Of a stretch of 64,000 nt of DNA, positions 19,014 to 27,529 are shown in pieces; the stretch's first letter is position 1, and every line of letters starts with the position of its first letter. The position numbers and the translations under genes were made by a program. The stretch comes from Jiella sonneratiae. Lineage in GTDB: Bacteria > Pseudomonadota > Alphaproteobacteria > Rhizobiales > Rhizobiaceae. The stretch lies in contig NZ_JAFMPY010000004.1 in assembly GCF_017353515.1 (NCBI RefSeq), positions 310,001 through 374,000 of the forward strand, written 5' to 3'. The notes under the pieces are model-generated. The model worked only from the letters and a program-made list of their open reading frames with translations, was not told the origin of the DNA and ran no database searches.

Positions 19014-19031
19014 TGTCAATTTTATTGGACA
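19014..19031. promoter_or_regulatory. PpsR/CrtJ operator between crtF and crtD
   Basis: A TGT-N12-ACA site with AT-rich core lies 30 bases upstream of the crtF start and 53 bases upstream of crtD. Read on the crtF strand it contains TTGACA, a plausible -35 box. It could repress both divergent transcripts. Confidence 0.75.
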
Positions 19032-19083
19032 ACCGGACGGCCCTCGTGTCAATCTCCCTTTCCAAGGTTCCGAGGAAGACAGG

Positions 19084-20661
19084 ATGCACGTTGCCATCAT
19101 CGGCGCCGGCGTCGGCGGGCTTGCGGCCGCCGTCCGGCTCGCCGCCGCGGGCTTCCGGGTGACGCTGGCGGAAGCCGCCGACCGGCCGGGCGGCAAGCTG
19201 CGCGAGATCGAGGTCGGCGGCCGCGGCATCGACGTCGGGCCGACCGTCTTCACGCTGCGCGACGTCTTCGACGAGATCTACGAAAGCGCCGGCGAGCGGC
19301 TCGACGACCACCTCGGGCTGACGCCGTCCGAGACCATCGCCCGGCACGTCTTCGCGGACGGCGCGACGCTCGACCTCTTTGCCGACGCGGCGCGCTCGCA
19401 AGAGGCGATCGCGGCGTTTTCCGGCCCCCGCTCGGCCGCCGAATACCGCGCCTTTTCGGATCGGGCCCGGGACGTCTGCGACACCCTCTCGCCGATCTTC
19501 ATGCGGGCCGAGCGGCCCGCCGGCCCGCTCGGCCTCGTCGCCCGGGCGGGCCCGTCCGGGCTGCCGGCGATCATGCGCATCGGCGCCGAGACGACGCTCT
19601 GGAAATCTCTCTCCGCGCAGTTCTCGGACCAGCGGCTCGCCCAGCTCTTCGCCCGCTATGCGACCTATAACGGCTCCTCGCCGTTTCTGGCGCCGGCAAC
19701 GCTGATGCTGATCGCCCATGTCGAGAAATGCGGCGTCTGGCTGGTCGAGGGCGGCATGGTCCGGCTTGCCGAGGAGCTCGCTTCGCTCGCCGGCCGGTGC
19801 GGCGCGACGCTGCGCTTCGGCGCGCCGGTCGCCGCGGTCGAGACGCGGGACGGCCGGGCCTGCGGCGTCCGGCTGGCGAGCGGCGAGACGATCGCGGCGG
19901 ACGCCGTCCTCGCCAATTGCGACGTTGCGGCGCTTTCCGCCGGAAGGCTCGGCCCCGCGGCGAGAGCCGCCGTCGACGCGCCGCTGCGGCCCGACGAGCG
20001 CTCGCTGTCGGCCGTCACGGTGGCGCTGGAGGCGGCGACCGGCGGAAACGCGCTCCTGCGGCACAACGTGTTCTTTTCCGCCGACTATGCGGGCGAGTTC
20101 GACGCGATCTGGAACCGGCGGCAGCTTCCCGGGGACCCGACCGTCTACGTCTGCGCCAGCGACCGCGACGATTGCGGCCGGCTCGGCGCGGCGGCGGGCG
20201 AGCGGGGCCGCGAGCGGCTCTTCCTGATCATCAATGCGCCGGCCGACGGCGACGACAGGGACTTCGGCGAAGAGGAGGTCGAACGATGCGTGACGGCGGC
20301 GTTTTCGAGGCTGCGGGCGTCGGGATTGCGGGTGGATCCGCCAAACTTGCGCCGGATCAGTGTTTCGACGCCCTCAGATTTCGCGAGGCGTTTTCCGGCG
20401 ACGGGCGGAGCGCTCTACGGGCGGGCCTCGCATGGGTCGACGGCTTCGTTCCGCAGGCCCGGCGCACGAACGAGGCTGCCCGGCCTCTATCTCTGCGGCG
20501 GCAGCGTCCATCCCGGGGCCGGGCTGCCGATGGCGGCGCTCTCCGGCAAGATCGCGGCACAGGCCATTCTGGCGGACCGCGCTTCGACCAGCAGGTCCCG
20601 CCGGGCGGCTATGCCTGGTGGTATGTGGACGCGCTTTCTGCCGACGGGCAGCACGCCCTGA
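19084..20661 (+). CDS. crtD: Carotenoid 3,4-desaturase (hydroxyneurosporene/methoxyneurosporene dehydrogenase)
   Basis: FAD-dependent phytoene-desaturase family enzyme introducing the C-3,4 double bond. The 525 residues begin with the dinucleotide-binding motif AIIGAGVGGLAAAVRLA and end with the FAD-binding motif GLYLCGGSVHPGAGLPMAA. The last roughly 28 residues (after AILADR) are Ser/Arg-rich and out of family, because this frame runs on over the beginning of crtC. That suggests either an extended stop or a small frameshift at the junction. Confidence 0.93.
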   Translation: MHVAIIGAGVGGLAAAVRLAAAGFRVTLAEAADRPGGKLREIEVGGRGIDVGPTVFTLRDVFDEIYESAGERLDDHLGLTPSETIARHVFADGATLDLFADAARSQEAIAAFSGPRSAAEYRAFSDRARDVCDTLSPIFMRAERPAGPLGLVARAGPSGLPAIMRIGAETTLWKSLSAQFSDQRLAQLFARYATYNGSSPFLAPATLMLIAHVEKCGVWLVEGGMVRLAEELASLAGRCGATLRFGAPVAAVETRDGRACGVRLASGETIAADAVLANCDVAALSAGRLGPAARAAVDAPLRPDERSLSAVTVALEAATGGNALLRHNVFFSADYAGEFDAIWNRRQLPGDPTVYVCASDRDDCGRLGAAAGERGRERLFLIINAPADGDDRDFGEEEVERCVTAAFSRLRASGLRVDPPNLRRISVSTPSDFARRFPATGGALYGRASHGSTASFRRPGARTRLPGLYLCGGSVHPGAGLPMAALSGKIAAQAILADRASTSRSRRAAMPGGMWTRFLPTGSTP

Positions 20662-21494
20662 CGCTGATCGGCTTCGTCGGCAGCGTCTTCTCGCCCTATT
20701 ACCGCCTGGCCGGCCGCCGCCGGCCGGAAGACCACGTGGCGCTCAACGTCGCGCTGACCGGCACCGGGGGGCGGCGCTGGACGATGACCGAGCGCCGCCG
20801 CGGCGCGCTGCACCGCGACGCCGGAACCCTTGCGATCGGACCCAGCGCCATGCGCTGGGACGGCAGCGGGCTGACCGTCGAGATCGACGAGGTCTCGCCG
20901 CTGGTCCCGCAGCGGGTCAAGGGCACCGTGCGGCTCTATCCCGAGGCGGTGGTGAACCATCCGGTGGCGCTCGACGCGGAGGCGCGGCACTGCTGGTGGC
21001 CGATCGCGCCCTGCGCGCGGGTCGAGGTGGAACTGGAGCGGCCGTCGCTGTCCTGGTCGGGCAGCGGCTATTTCGACTTCAACACCGGCGAGGTGCCGCT
21101 CGAGGAGAGCTTCCATCGCTGGAACTGGTGCCGCGCCAGCGTGCCGGAGGGGACCGTCGTCCTCTACGATCTCCTCGACCGCGACGACCAGTCGTGCTCG
21201 CTGGCGATCCGCTTCGACCCGCGCAGCGGCGTCGCCGACTTCGAGCCGCCGCCGCCGGCACGGCTGAGGAAGAGCTTCTGGGGCATGCGCCGTTCCACCC
21301 GCTGCGAGCGCGGGGCGTCGGCGCGGGTGATCGAGACTTTGGAGGATTCGCCCTTCTACACGCGTTCGACCGTCGCCTCGCGGCTGCTCGGCCGCGACGT
21401 CACGGCGATCCACGAGAGCCTCGACCTCGACCGTTTCGCACGGCCGGTGGTGCAGATGATGCTGCCCTGGCGGATGCCGCGGCGGTTCTTCTGA
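20286..21494 (+). CDS. crtC: Carotenoid 1,2-hydratase (hydroxyneurosporene synthase)
   Basis: Adds water across the terminal 1,2 double bond of acyclic carotenoids. Family similarity begins at about 20577 (PRFDQQVPPGGYAWWYVD) and continues through GFVGSVFSPYYR and SGSGYFDFNTG to the stop, about 306 residues. No ATG, GTG or TTG lies just before that point. The only in-frame ATG upstream is at 20286, inside crtD, and is used here only formally. A GTG at 20625 would cut off the conserved PGGYAWWY. The true start is therefore unresolved: a rare codon (CTG at 20493), a long overlap or a frameshift. Confidence 0.85.
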   Translation: MRDGGVFEAAGVGIAGGSAKLAPDQCFDALRFREAFSGDGRSALRAGLAWVDGFVPQARRTNEAARPLSLRRQRPSRGRAADGGALRQDRGTGHSGGPRFDQQVPPGGYAWWYVDALSADGQHALTLIGFVGSVFSPYYRLAGRRRPEDHVALNVALTGTGGRRWTMTERRRGALHRDAGTLAIGPSAMRWDGSGLTVEIDEVSPLVPQRVKGTVRLYPEAVVNHPVALDAEARHCWWPIAPCARVEVELERPSLSWSGSGYFDFNTGEVPLEESFHRWNWCRASVPEGTVVLYDLLDRDDQSCSLAIRFDPRSGVADFEPPPPARLRKSFWGMRRSTRCERGASARVIETLEDSPFYTRSTVASRLLGRDVTAIHESLDLDRFARPVVQMMLPWRMPRRFF

Positions 21495-21534
21495 CCGCCG
21501 AACCGGCGAGGCAGGCGGGGGAGGGGCCCGGCGG

Positions 21535-21561
21535 ACCGGAACCGACATAAAGCGTTCCGGT
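21535..21561 (+). terminator. Hairpin after crtC
   Basis: An 8-bp inverted repeat (ACCGGAAC at 21535-21542 with GTTCCGGT at 21554-21561, 11-base loop) lies 41 bases after the crtC stop, between convergent genes. There is no T tract, so the terminator role is tentative. Confidence 0.4.
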
Positions 21562-21709
21562 TCGGGGAGACCGCCCGGCAATCGGCACGATCGAAGAGCC
21601 GCTGCCCGGGTGTTTGGGATCATAGCCGATGCGCCGGATGCGGCATTCGACGCGCGGCTCGATCAGGCCGGCACCCTTGTGGCGAAAACGGCCCGCCGGC
21701 CGGACCGGC

Positions 21710-22417
21710 TCAGCCCTGCTCGTCCTCGTCGTCGGTGGTCTCGCGGCGCATCGAGGAGAGCTTGGCGAACACCGCCGCCTCGTCGATCTCGTCCTCGTCG
21801 CCCGCGGCCGAGCGCTCGGCCGGAGACCAGTTCTGGGTCTGGGCAGCCGAGAGCAGGCGCTCCTCCTCGGCGAGGTCCTCGGCCCGCGGCGGCAGGTCGC
21901 GCGTCGCCTTCTCCACTTCGAGGTCGAGATCGATCTGCGAGCAGAGGCCGAGGGTGACCGGATCCATCGGCGTCAGATTGGCGGAGTTCCAGTGGGTGCG
22001 CTCGCGGATCTGCTCGATGGTGTTCTTGGTCGTGCCGACCAGACGGGAGATCTGCGCGTCCTTCAGCTCGGGATGGTTGCGCACCAGCCAGAGGATGGCG
22101 TTCGGACGGTCCTGACGCTTGGACACCGGGGTGTAGCGCGGGCCCTTGCGCTTCGATTCCGGCACGCGGACCTTCGGCGGCGCGATCTTCAGCTTGTGAT
22201 TGCCGTCCTTCTCGGCCTTGGCGATCTCCTCGCGGGTCAGCTGGCCGGTGATCACAGGATCGAGCCCCTTGATGCCCTGCGCCGACTCGCCGTCGGCGAT
22301 CGCCTTCACCTCGAGCGGATGCATCGTGCAGAAGTCGGCGATCTGCTCGAAGGAGAGCGATGTGTTGTCGACCAGCCAGACGGCGGTCGCCTTCGGCATC
22401 AACAATTGCTGGGCCAT
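21710..22417 (-). CDS. DUF1013 family (TrcR-type) regulatory protein
   Basis: An alphaproteobacteria-specific protein of 235 residues. The N-terminal half carries a helix-turn-helix-like segment (AVWLVDNTSLSFEQIADF), and a second such segment lies at residues 105-140 (ILWLVRNHPELKDAQISRLV). The C-terminus is very acidic. I recall the family being described as the cell-cycle regulator TrcR in Caulobacter, but no function can be proved here. The start at 22417 (MAQQLLMPKATA) matches the family; 17 additional upstream residues do not. Confidence 0.85.
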   Translation of the reverse strand: MAQQLLMPKATAVWLVDNTSLSFEQIADFCTMHPLEVKAIADGESAQGIKGLDPVITGQLTREEIAKAEKDGNHKLKIAPPKVRVPESKRKGPRYTPVSKRQDRPNAILWLVRNHPELKDAQISRLVGTTKNTIEQIRERTHWNSANLTPMDPVTLGLCSQIDLDLEVEKATRDLPPRAEDLAEEERLLSAAQTQNWSPAERSAAGDEDEIDEAAVFAKLSSMRRETTDDEDEQG

Positions 22418-22714
22418 GGATAAAATCCTCCTGTTCGCCCGCCCGGTCGGGGGTGGGCCGTGGATCATCGCAGGATGTCCGGGAATTCGGGGACGATATA
22501 AATCGTCGGGCGCATCAGCGCAAGGAAAAGCCGGCCCGGCGCCGCAGGCCGAATTTTGCTTCCATCTGGCGGAATCCGCGCGGCAAATGTCGAAATCGAA
22601 GGACCGCTCGCGAAGTCCGCGATCCTCGCGGATTTCCCGAACATGTGACGCGACGCGTGCTTCGGCCGCGGACCCGCGTGTCGATGTCGATCCATCAGCT
22701 GCGGGCGCTCTCGT
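22418..22714. other. Intergenic region with a short palindrome
   Basis: No gene is seen in this 297-base stretch. It holds a 6-bp palindrome around an AT core (GACGAT at 22492-22497, ATCGTC at 22502-22507), about 75 bases upstream of the DUF1013 gene, which may be part of its promoter. A region rich in CGCGAA/TTCGCG-like inverted repeats near 22607-22640 could end the neighbouring leftward transcript. Confidence 0.3.
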
Positions 22715-23233
22715 CTAGTTGCCTCCGCCCTCGCCCTCGCCCCCGGCCTCGTCCCGCAGCGCGATCGCCCGCTCGGCGGTCAGCCGGTTCTGGCAGACGG
22801 CGAACACGGAAAAACGGATGGTGCCGTCGATGTTGCGGTTGTAGAGCCGGTCGCATTCGGCGTCGCGAAAGGCGATCCAGGCGCGCTGCGCCGTCTTCAG
22901 GCTGTCGGCGGCGCCGGCGTCGCCGCCATTCGCCTTGACGTCCGCGTCGTAGGATTTGGCGTCGTCGAGCGAGGCCTGGTAGTTGGCGTTGAGAAGGGCG
23001 TCCCAGGCCTTGGTCTCGCGTTCGTAGCAGGCGACGACGTCCTGGTCGGTCGGCGAGGACAGCCCGTCGACGCAGGGTGTGACGACCGCCTCGATGCAGC
23101 TCGCCGGACCCTCGCTCGCCTCCTCGACGCAGCCCTTCAGCTGGGCGGCGTCCGCCGCGACGGTCGGTCCGGCCGCGACGGCGGGATGGGCAAAGAGCAG
23201 GATGGGCACTAGGATGATCGTGAAACGGCGCAT
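22715..23233 (-). CDS. Lysozyme inhibitor LprI-like secreted protein
   Basis: A 172-residue exported protein with a signal peptide (RRFTIILVPILLFAHPAVA). The C-terminal half has the LprI/DUF1311 pattern: AQRAWIAFRDAECDRLYN and paired cysteines. Such proteins are periplasmic or surface-bound and some inhibit lysozymes; the exact target is unknown. The Gly/Glu-rich C-terminus is disordered. Confidence 0.75.
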   Translation of the reverse strand: MRRFTIILVPILLFAHPAVAAGPTVAADAAQLKGCVEEASEGPASCIEAVVTPCVDGLSSPTDQDVVACYERETKAWDALLNANYQASLDDAKSYDADVKANGGDAGAADSLKTAQRAWIAFRDAECDRLYNRNIDGTIRFSVFAVCQNRLTAERAIALRDEAGGEGEGGGN

Positions 23234-23319
23234 CGGTTCCTGACCTGTTGGGCGATCGACGGCGTTGATCTCCAACAGTTTTTACCCAACGGCAACCGAA
23301 ATTCGGAAGCGCAAGCGCG

Positions 23320-23805
23320 ATGTCCTCGATCCTCAGCCTCGCCGCCTTCGTCGGCGTCGTCCTTCTGGTCGCGTCGAGCGGCGCGGTGTTCAAGCCCGGC
23401 GACTGGTACCGGAGCCTCGACAAGCCGGACTGGACGCCCCCGAACTGGGCGTTTCCGGTCGTCTGGTCGGCGCTCTACGTGATGATCGCGGTTTCCGGCT
23501 GGCGGGTCTACGAGGCGGCGGGGCTCGTCGCCGTCCCGTTTCTCGCCTACGCCGTCCAGCTGGTCCTCAATGCGGCCTGGTCGGCGGTGTTCTTCGGCCT
23601 CAGGCGGCCGGGCCTTGCCTTCGCCGACGTCCTGGCGCTCTGGGTGGCGGTCGCGGCGACCATTCTCCTGTTCTACCCGATCGACGCCGTCGCGGGGCTC
23701 CTCCTGATACCCTATCTGATGTGGGTGACGGCTGCAGCCTGCCTCAACTTCTCGGTCTGGCGGCGCAATCCCGGCGCCTTCAGCGCGGCCGCCGCGAGCG
23801 GTTGA
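23320..23805 (+). CDS. tspO: TspO/MBR-family tryptophan-rich sensory protein
   Basis: A five-helix membrane protein of 161 residues with the family marks WYRSLDKPDWTPPNW, FPVVWSALYV, LNAAWSAVFFGL and FSVWRRNPG. TspO binds porphyrins; in Rhodobacter sphaeroides it dampens photosynthesis gene expression in oxygen, and the gene (crtK) lies inside the crt cluster. Here it sits about 1.8 kb beyond crtC, separated by two unrelated genes on the other strand. A related role is inferred. Confidence 0.9.
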   Translation: MSSILSLAAFVGVVLLVASSGAVFKPGDWYRSLDKPDWTPPNWAFPVVWSALYVMIAVSGWRVYEAAGLVAVPFLAYAVQLVLNAAWSAVFFGLRRPGLAFADVLALWVAVAATILLFYPIDAVAGLLLIPYLMWVTAAACLNFSVWRRNPGAFSAAAASG

Positions 23806-23872
23806 CCGGCGCCGCCCTCCCGGCGCAGGGAGGCGCGACAGCCCCGCCACCCGACGCCACGGAGTTCGATCG

Positions 23873-24637
23873 ATGCCCGATTTCGCGACCTATCCGAGCC
23901 TTGCCGGCAAGAGCGTCGTCGTCACCGGCGGCGCCTCGGGCATCGGCGCCGAGATCGTGCGGGCCTTCGCGGCGCAGGGATCGAGGGTCGGTTTCGTCGA
24001 TCTCGACGCGGACCGCGCGGCGGCGCTCGCCGCCGAACTGACGGCCGCTGGGGCGAGCGTCGCCTTCGAAGCCTGCGACCTTCGCGACGTCGATGCGACG
24101 CGGGTGGCGCTCGGGGCGCTCGGAGCCAGGAACGGCGCGCCGGCCGTCCTCGTCAACAACGCCGCCCGCGACGACCGGCACGGCTGGGAGGGAGTCACGC
24201 CCGACTATTTCGACGAGCGGATCGCCACCAACCTGCGGCACATGTTCTTCGCCATCCAGGCCGTCGCCCCGGGCATGATCGCCGCCGGCGGCGGCTCGAT
24301 CGTCAACATGGGCTCGAACTCCTGGTGGGAGGCGGGCGGCGGCATGCCCGCCTACACCACCGCCAAGGCCGCGGTGCACGGCATGACGCGTTCCTTCGCC
24401 CGCGACCTCGGCCCGCACGGCATCAGGGTCAACACGGTGGTTCCCGGCTGGATCATGACCGAGCGCCAGAAGGAGCTCTGGGTCACCGAGGCGGCGATCG
24501 AGAAGCATCGCGACCGCCAGTGCCTGAAGCAGCTGATCGAGCCGGTCTACGTCGCGCGGATGGTGCTGTTCCTCGCCTCCGACGACGCGGCGATGTGCAC
24601 CGCCAACAACTACATGGTCGAGGCCGGCTCGATCTGA
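23873..24637 (+). CDS. Short-chain dehydrogenase, D-xylose 1-dehydrogenase-like
   Basis: A Rossmann-fold oxidoreductase of 254 residues with the cofactor loop TGGASGIG (residues 18-25), NNAARDDRH and the catalytic YxxxK at Tyr161 and Lys165. NLRHM, QAVAPGM, QCLK and VLFLASDDAAMCT resemble the NAD-dependent xylose dehydrogenase of Caulobacter closely, suggesting oxidation of an aldose to its lactone. It lies 67 bases after tspO. The substrate is uncertain; arabinose or galactose are alternatives. Confidence 0.8.
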   Translation: MPDFATYPSLAGKSVVVTGGASGIGAEIVRAFAAQGSRVGFVDLDADRAAALAAELTAAGASVAFEACDLRDVDATRVALGALGARNGAPAVLVNNAARDDRHGWEGVTPDYFDERIATNLRHMFFAIQAVAPGMIAAGGGSIVNMGSNSWWEAGGGMPAYTTAKAAVHGMTRSFARDLGPHGIRVNTVVPGWIMTERQKELWVTEAAIEKHRDRQCLKQLIEPVYVARMVLFLASDDAAMCTANNYMVEAGSI

Positions 24638-24688
24638 CCAAAAGGGCGGGCAGGGCGCCCGCCGGTGCTCCCACCCGCGCCGCGCGCG

Positions 24689-25189
24689 TCAGGCGCCGTC
24701 CCGCGGCGCCCGCGCCGGGCAGGGCGGTCCGCCCTCCGAAAGCGCGCGCAGGAAGCGCGTCGCACCGTCCGCCTCCTGCGGCGAGAGGCCGTCGAAGGCG
24801 CGGCGCAGACGCTCGCGCACCGCCTTGTGCTCGTCGAGCACGGCGCCGGCCTTCGCCGCCACCAGGACGACGATCACCCCCCGCCGGTCCGCCGGATTCG
24901 GCTGCCGCTCGATGAAGCCCTCGCGTTCCAGCCGGTCGATCAGCGCCGTCGTCGCCCCGGTCGACAGGTCGACATGCTCCGCGATGGTCTTCGGGCTCAC
25001 CGGCGCCGTGCTCTCGTCGAGCAGGCCGAGGCACATCAGGTCGGTGAGCGCCAGCCCATGGCGCGCCGCCAGTTCGCGGTCGAACTGGACGGCCTCGCGC
25101 ACGACGTTCTTGAAGAGCCGCGCGAACGATCGGTAGCGCTCTTCCGCAGTCGCCGGGTCCTGCCGGCCGGGTGTCGCTGCAGTGACCAT
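24689..25189 (-). CDS. MarR-family transcriptional regulator
   Basis: A 166-residue winged-helix repressor: SPKTIAEHVDLSTGATTALIDRLEREGFI (helix-turn-helix), then the wing with NPADRRGVIV. The start at 25189 follows GGAGG at good spacing. It is divergent from the RND efflux operon across 73 bases, the usual layout for a local ligand-released repressor of an efflux pump. Confidence 0.88.
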   Translation of the reverse strand: MVTAATPGRQDPATAEERYRSFARLFKNVVREAVQFDRELAARHGLALTDLMCLGLLDESTAPVSPKTIAEHVDLSTGATTALIDRLEREGFIERQPNPADRRGVIVVLVAAKAGAVLDEHKAVRERLRRAFDGLSPQEADGATRFLRALSEGGPPCPARAPRDGA

Positions 25190-25212
25190 TGACCCTCCAT
25201 GGTCTGCTGGTA

Positions 25213-25225
25213 TATCTCGATGATA
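25213..25225. promoter_or_regulatory. Candidate MarR operator
   Basis: TATC-N5-GATA lies in the short AT-rich region between the divergent MarR and RND genes. A second small palindrome (CTTG-GT-CAAG at 25232-25241) follows. Their position supports an operator, but no consensus was tested. Confidence 0.4.
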
Positions 25226-25262
25226 AAGTAACTTGGTCAAGAAGCAACCGGAACACCGTTCG

Positions 25263-26453
25263 ATGTCAGGCGAAAACCGGCCGAGCCGCGCGTCACGCCT
25301 CGCGACGGCGAGCGCGCTGCCGCTGTGTCTCATTCTCGCCAGCTGCAGCGACGAGGCGGCGCCCGCGGCGCCGCCGCAGATCGTCGCCTTCGTCACGGCC
25401 GAGCCGAAGGTCGTCAACCAGATGGTCTCGCTGACCGGGACGATCGTCGCGCGCAACACCGCGACCTATGCCTTCGAGACCGGCGGCCGGGTGACGGACG
25501 TCTTCGTCGACGTCGGCGACCGCGTCTCGGCGGGGGAGGTGCTCGCCAAGCTCGATCCGACCCAGCAGCAGGCCAGCGTCGCCGCGGCCAAGGCGGCGGT
25601 CGCGTCGGCCGAAGCGTCGCTGACCGAGGCGACGTCCGCCTTCGACCGGCAGAGCAAGCTGCTCGCCCAGGGTTTCACGACCCGCTCGGACTACGACAGC
25701 GCCGAACAGACCCTCGCCAGCGCCCGCAGCAAGCGCGACGCGGCGAAGTCCGATCTCGTGACGGCGAACAACGATCTCGACGACACCGTCCTGAAGGCCG
25801 ATGCGAACGGCGTCATCACCTCGCGCAGCGTCGATCCCGGCCAGGTCGTCAGCGCCGCCTCGGCGGCCTTCGGCTTTGCCCGGGCCGGTGCGCTGGACGC
25901 CGAGTTCCGCATTCAGGAGCAGCTGCTGATCTCCGGCAAGCGGCCCGGCCAGATCCGCGTCGCGCTGGTCGAGGACCCGTCGGTCGTCGCGATCGGCCAT
26001 ATCCGCGAGATCTCCCCGCTGATCGACAGCAGCACCGGCACGGTCCTCGTCAAGGTCGGCCTCGACGATCCGCCGGAGGCGATGAATCTCGGCGCGGCGG
26101 TCGTCGGCTACAACGACAACGAAAGCGTCGAGAAGGCCATCGGCCTGCCCTGGACGTCGCTGGTCGTCAGCGGCGGCAAGCCCGCGGTCTGGGTGGTCGC
26201 CGAAGACGGCACGGCACGGCTGACGGAGATCGCCATCGCCGCCTATCGCACCGACGACATCCTGGTGGCGAAGGGCGTCGAGGCGGGCCAGCGCGTCGTC
26301 TCGGCCGGCGCGCAGCTGGTGCTGCCGAACCAGAAGCTCGAAATCGTCGCCGCAGGCGCGAAGGATGCGGCGGCCGGGGCGACCGGCGCCGGGGACGAGG
26401 CGCCCGCGGCCGGGGCCTCCGAAGGCGCGCCCGCGAAGGATACCGCACGATGA
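25263..26453 (+). CDS. RND efflux adaptor lipoprotein (first of two)
   Basis: Periplasmic membrane-fusion subunit of 396 residues. The lipobox is LASC (cysteine near residue 28). The barrel-sandwich half-motifs (GGRVTDVFVDVGDRVSAGEVLAKLD and VLKADANGVITSRSVDPGQVV) flank a coiled-coil hairpin rich in Ala, Ser and Glu. The C-terminal 30 residues are an Ala/Gly/Glu tail. The ATG at 25263 is preferred over a TTG ten codons earlier. The stop overlaps the second adaptor start (ATGA). Confidence 0.9.
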   Translation: MSGENRPSRASRLATASALPLCLILASCSDEAAPAAPPQIVAFVTAEPKVVNQMVSLTGTIVARNTATYAFETGGRVTDVFVDVGDRVSAGEVLAKLDPTQQQASVAAAKAAVASAEASLTEATSAFDRQSKLLAQGFTTRSDYDSAEQTLASARSKRDAAKSDLVTANNDLDDTVLKADANGVITSRSVDPGQVVSAASAAFGFARAGALDAEFRIQEQLLISGKRPGQIRVALVEDPSVVAIGHIREISPLIDSSTGTVLVKVGLDDPPEAMNLGAAVVGYNDNESVEKAIGLPWTSLVVSGGKPAVWVVAEDGTARLTEIAIAAYRTDDILVAKGVEAGQRVVSAGAQLVLPNQKLEIVAAGAKDAAAGATGAGDEAPAAGASEGAPAKDTAR

Positions 26454-27529
26454 TCGCCGGACGGCTTGTCGCCCTCGTCGCGGCGGCGTTGTTTCTCTCG
26501 GGCTGCAGCCAGTCCGAGGAAGACGAGGGGGCGCCGCCGCCGCGCCCGGTGCTGACGACGACGCTGGCGGAGACCGATCCGCAGGTCCTCGGCTATTCGG
26601 GCACGGTCGAGCCGCGCTTCGAGACCCAGCTCGCCTTCCGCGTGCTCGGCCGGATCGTCTCGCGGTCTGCCGACGTCGGCGACATCGTCAAGGCCGGCGA
26701 GCCCGTCGCGGAAATCGACGCCGAGACGCTGAATGCCGATCTGAGATCGGCCGAGGCGGCGGTCGACAGCGCCGAGGTCCAGGCCCGCAACGCCCGCGCC
26801 GCCTTTGCCCGGACCGAGCGGCTGTTTTCCGAAAAGACGGTGGCGCAGTCCGCCGTCGACACGGCGCGGCAGACGCAAAGTTCGGCCGAGGCGGATCTGG
26901 TCAGCGCCAAGGCCCAGCTGGCGAAGGCCGAGGACGCGCTCTCCTATGCGGTGCTGAAGGCGCCCTTCGACGGGGTGATCACCCAGCGCCAGGCCGATGT
27001 CGGCCAGGTGGTGGCGGCCGGCACGGCGGTCATGACGCTGGCGCGCACCGACCAGCGGGAGGCGGTGATCGACGTGCCGCTGGAGGAAAGCCGCGACGTC
27101 TCCGTCGGTACGCCGTTCAAGGTGGTGCTGCAGGTGGCCCCCGCGACGGGGACCGACGGCAAGGTGCGCGAGATCGCCCCGCGCGCCGACACCGTGACCC
27201 GCACCATCCGCATCCGCATCACCCTTGAGGATCCGCCGGCGGCCTTCCGCCTCGGCTCGCTGATCACCGCCATTCCCGCCGGCAGGATGGGCAGGCCGAC
27301 CATCCTGCTGCCGCAGACCGCCATCCTCGACGAGGACGGCAAGACCAGGGTCTGGGTCGTCGACCGCAAGGCCGGGACCGTCCACAAGCGGGAGGTCGCG
27401 GTCGAGAAGGACGGCAGCCGGACGATCCTCGTCTCCGGCGCCGAGCCCGGCGAGGTGATCGTGACCGCCGGTGTCCACAGTCTGAAGGAGGGACAGAAGG
27501 TGTCGCTGTCCGAAGGGCTCTCGCTGTGA
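26450..27529 (+). CDS. RND efflux adaptor lipoprotein (second of two)
   Basis: A second HlyD-like membrane-fusion protein of 359 residues. The lipobox is LSGC and the usual order follows: LGRIVSRSADVGDIVKAGEPV, a helical hairpin, then VLKAPFDGVITQRQADVGQVV. It overlaps both neighbours by four bases (ATGA, GTGA), so all three genes are translationally coupled. Tandem adaptors with one pump suggest hetero-oligomeric adaptors, as in the MdtABC-related and TriABC systems. No outer-membrane channel gene is adjacent. Confidence 0.9.
   Translation: MIAGRLVALVAAALFLSGCSQSEEDEGAPPPRPVLTTTLAETDPQVLGYSGTVEPRFETQLAFRVLGRIVSRSADVGDIVKAGEPVAEIDAETLNADLRSAEAAVDSAEVQARNARAAFARTERLFSEKTVAQSAVDTARQTQSSAEADLVSAKAQLAKAEDALSYAVLKAPFDGVITQRQADVGQVVAAGTAVMTLARTDQREAVIDVPLEESRDVSVGTPFKVVLQVAPATGTDGKVREIAPRADTVTRTIRIRITLEDPPAAFRLGSLITAIPAGRMGRPTILLPQTAILDEDGKTRVWVVDRKAGTVHKREVAVEKDGSRTILVSGAEPGEVIVTAGVHSLKEGQKVSLSEGLSL

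Noticed and set aside
20560-20661. Programmed -1 frameshift site at the crtD-crtC junction
   Set aside because: No slippery heptamer of the usual XXXYYYZ form is present near the junction, so a start-codon problem or sequencing error is at least as likely.
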